Below are positions 5,439 through 7,229 of a stretch of 7,229 nt of DNA, one piece after another. The position numbers were made by a program, and so were the translations under genes. The stretch's first letter is position 1. Each line of letters begins with the position of its first letter. This stretch comes from Solirubrobacterales bacterium (lineage in GTDB: Bacteria; Actinomycetota; Thermoleophilia; Solirubrobacterales; Solirubrobacteraceae): the NCBI GenBank assembly GCA_013813955.1, contig JACCQW010000189.1, forward strand, positions 1-7,229, written 5' to 3'. The notes below the pieces were generated by a model. It saw only the letters and a program-made list of their open reading frames with translations. It ran no database searches and was not told where the DNA came from.

Positions 5439-7045
5439 CCGCCCCGCCCCTTCAGCTGGTCGACCGTGATGGGATCGACGGTCGCGCCACGTCCGCCGGG
5501 CTCGCGCGTGAACGTCTGGCCCGGCGGGACGGTCGCGCGGTTCAGGCCGATCCCGCGGGCGTTGCGGCCGTAGCGGTCGAAGGTCGGCCCCTGGTTGCCG
5601 GTGAAGTCGGGCCCGCGCCCCGGGGGCGGCTCCACGACCGTGCGCTCGTAGAAGCCGTCCGCGGTGGTGTCGTGCGCGTTGCCGCGGTAGCCGTAGCCCT
5701 GCTGGCCGGCCTCGCAGTCGGCGTTGCCCTTCCGATCGACGGCCGATGGGTAGAAGTTGTTGTGGACGAACTGGCGGATGCCGCCCGGCTCGAGCACGTT
5801 GCGCCCGGTGGCGAACTCGTTGGCGCCCTGCGACGTGAGGCTGTCGTCCTGGGGGGCGCCGCTGTTCAGCAGCGCGCGCTGGGAGGTCCCGGTCGAGTCC
5901 GGCGCGGTGAAGTGCTCGGCGGTGAACGTCCAGAACGTGTTCCAGTAGTTGCAGACCGTCACGTACGGGCCGAGATAGCGCAGCTGAGGCTGCAGCGTGG
6001 TGACCGTGGCGGTGAGCGCGCGCAGCGCGGTGTCGGTGGTGGGCGCATCGGTGAGGTCGCGCAGCGCGCGCAGCGTGCCCTGCAGGTCGTCGTTGAGCCC
6101 CACCGACCGCCGGACGACCGGCGTGCCCACCTCCAGGGCCTCGTTGACGATCGGCAGCGCACCGCGCAGCTCGCCTGCCGCCGCGCTGAGATCGCGCGAG
6201 AACGCCGCCGTATTGCGTAGGAAGGGGCGCTGCGCGCGCAGCGAGCGCTCGCCTTCCGCGAGCGTCGGCGGGCTCTTGGAGATCGTCGCCTTCAGCGCGT
6301 CGGGGTCGCGGGAGATCGCCTCGAACGTGGTCGCCATGTCGGAGAACAGGCGGGCGTTGACCTTCGAGACCGGGCGCAGGATCCGAGCCGTCTCCCCCAG
6401 CTCGCCGAAGAACTGCGCCAGGGCGGTGTCGGGGTCGGCGAGGTTGGCGGCCACCGGCTCCAGGCGACCGAAGAGCTCCGGAGCCTGGCGCAGCAGCTCG
6501 TTGAGATCCTCGCCGCGCCCGGCCAGGGCGGTGCCGAAGCCGTCGAGGTTCTCCTGGGCGGCCTGCCGCGTCGGCGGGTCGAACGTGCTGAAGACCTCGT
6601 CAAGCTCGACGGGGATGGACGCCTGGCTGGCGGGCAGCGTGCCGCCGTCGGGCAGCGTCTCGCGCGAGCGCCCGCGGGTGAGCTCGACGTACTTCAGCCC
6701 CAGGGCGGATCGCGGGCGGATGCGCACCCTCGAGTCGACCGGCACCTCGCCCGCGACCTTGTCGAGCTTGAGGTCGAGCTCTGCCCCGACCTTGCCGCCG
6801 GGCAGCGCCACCGGGCGCAGGTCCTGTACGACGCCGATGCGAAAGCCGCCCTGGCGCACCTCGTTGCCCTTGACGAGGTTGGCGCCGTTGGCCGTGTGCA
6901 CCTTCAGCTGGGTGGTCGGCACGAAGGGCAGCCCGCTGTTGGCGTTGTAGGCGAGAAAGACCGCGACGACCGTCACGAGCACGGTGACCGCCCCCACGAG
7001 CACGGGGCTGGCGACGATGGAGGCCTGTCGACCGCGCGAGATCAT
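5435..7045 (-). CDS. MCE (MlaD-domain) family protein (MceC position)
   Basis: This 536-residue protein is the largest complete subunit here. It starts at ATG 7045 in an ATGA overlap with the preceding gene. No Shine-Dalgarno is present (upstream is C-rich CTCCTCGGCCC), so translational coupling is likely. Residues 12-33 form the anchor. The MCE domain is at about 41-125: TTQLKVHTANGANLVKGNEV, GGFRIGVVQDLRP and VRIRPRSALGLKYVELTRG. The linker PVELDEVFSTFDPPTRQ is at 145-161, followed by helices to about 350. Residues 357-379 are unusually aromatic (YLGPYVTVCNYWNTFWTF and onward). Cysteines are at 365 and 444. The tail from 445 is Gly/Arg/Asn-rich and probably flexible. Family membership is secure; the substrate cannot be read from the sequence and the subunit letter is inferred from order. 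Confidence 0.9.
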   Translation of the reverse strand: MISRGRQASIVASPVLVGAVTVLVTVVAVFLAYNANSGLPFVPTTQLKVHTANGANLVKGNEVRQGGFRIGVVQDLRPVALPGGKVGAELDLKLDKVAGEVPVDSRVRIRPRSALGLKYVELTRGRSRETLPDGGTLPASQASIPVELDEVFSTFDPPTRQAAQENLDGFGTALAGRGEDLNELLRQAPELFGRLEPVAANLADPDTALAQFFGELGETARILRPVSKVNARLFSDMATTFEAISRDPDALKATISKSPPTLAEGERSLRAQRPFLRNTAAFSRDLSAAAGELRGALPIVNEALEVGTPVVRRSVGLNDDLQGTLRALRDLTDAPTTDTALRALTATVTTLQPQLRYLGPYVTVCNYWNTFWTFTAEHFTAPDSTGTSQRALLNSGAPQDDSLTSQGANEFATGRNVLEPGGIRQFVHNNFYPSAVDRKGNADCEAGQQGYGYRGNAHDTTADGFYERTVVEPPPGRGPDFTGNQGPTFDRYGRNARGIGLNRATVPPGQTFTREPGGRGATVDPITVDQLKGRGG

Positions 7046-7229
7046 GGGCCGAGGAGGTAGTCGAGGAGGCCGTCCTGGCCGTCACGGCGCGCGGTGCGCG
7101 AGCCGAGGGCGCCCGGCGCGACGCGATCGAGGCCCGGCAGCCTGGTCTGGGGCAGGTCGAGGTCGGGCAGCGCGGGATCGGGCAGCTCGGGCAGCTTCCC
7201 GCCGGGCAGCAGCCCGCCGAGGTCGAGCT
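7042..7229 (-). CDS. probable MCE family protein (partial, C-terminus; MceB position)
   Basis: The minus strand has an open frame of 62 codons entering from the right edge and ending at the TGA at 7042-7044, which overlaps the next start as ATGA. The visible tail is Pro/Leu/Asp-rich (KLPELPDPALPDLDLPQTR) and ends GLLDYLLGP, an ending I associate with actinobacterial MCE proteins. No MCE domain is in view, so identity rests on the tail, the overlap and the four paralogues downstream. Unlike the other four, this tail shows no cysteine in the visible part. The Pro-rich segment suggests an extended, surface-exposed end. The start and most of the gene lie beyond the window. Confidence 0.6.
   Translation of the reverse strand, partial: LDLGGLLPGGKLPELPDPALPDLDLPQTRLPGLDRVAPGALGSRTARRDGQDGLLDYLLGP

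Noticed and set aside
5461..5484. Inverted repeat CGACCGT/ACGGTCG just before the start of the MceD-position gene.
   Set aside because: The arms are 7 bases with a 10-base spacer and are explained by the repeated TVD codons at the end of the upstream protein; chance is sufficient.
1662..6823. GGGCGCAGGTC copies as a dispersed DNA repeat or uptake signal.
   Set aside because: All copies are in the same reading frame for D-L-R-P in paralogous proteins, so protein sequence explains them.

Overview
The window is GC-rich and its compact, overlapping minus-strand genes have the style of a high-GC actinobacterium. The C-terminal regions of the MCE proteins (for example an aromatic segment around VTVCNYW) resemble what I recall from Thermoleophilia/Solirubrobacterales, but that placement is from memory and not tested. 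There are no mobile elements, CRISPR arrays, tRNAs or rRNAs.

Layout, left to right. Positions 1-233 (minus) hold the 5' end of a gene for a DsbA-fold protein of the 2-hydroxychromene-2-carboxylate isomerase type, running off the left edge. Positions 234-400 are a divergent intergenic region with a dyad (257-281) and a hairpin (379-395) covering the ribosome binding site of the next gene. Positions 401-1084 (plus) encode an HxlR-family winged-helix regulator with an extra C-terminal domain that looks like an SCP2/sterol-carrier-type lipid-binding fold. Nine bases separate its stop from the stop of the converging mce operon, and a small hairpin covers this junction.

Positions 1094-7229 are one continuous minus-strand operon of MCE (MlaD-domain) genes: four complete genes (7045-5435, 5438-3927, 3930-2533, 2533-1094, in transcription order) and the last 62 codons of a fifth upstream. 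All four junctions are stop/start overlaps of 1-4 bases, so translation is probably coupled. Each complete protein has one N-terminal membrane anchor, one MCE domain with an RP-x-x-x-L-type strand, a conserved LDE-x-L-x-A-L-x-x-x-TR linker, a long helical region and a divergent C-terminal tail with exactly two cysteines. This matches the actinobacterial plan in which six different MCE subunits (MceA-F) form a hetero-hexameric tube for lipid transport with YrbE permeases and an Mce ATPase. The visible genes would be the last five of such a set; the first subunit and the permeases would lie beyond the right edge.

The most interesting points are the regulator with a putative lipid-binding domain beside a lipid-import operon, the conserved pair of cysteines in every MCE tail, a perfect 10-bp inverted repeat inside one MCE-domain coding sequence, and a shared 11-base word in the dyads on both sides of the regulator gene. 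No clearly new system is evident; the window is mainly a standard mce locus.
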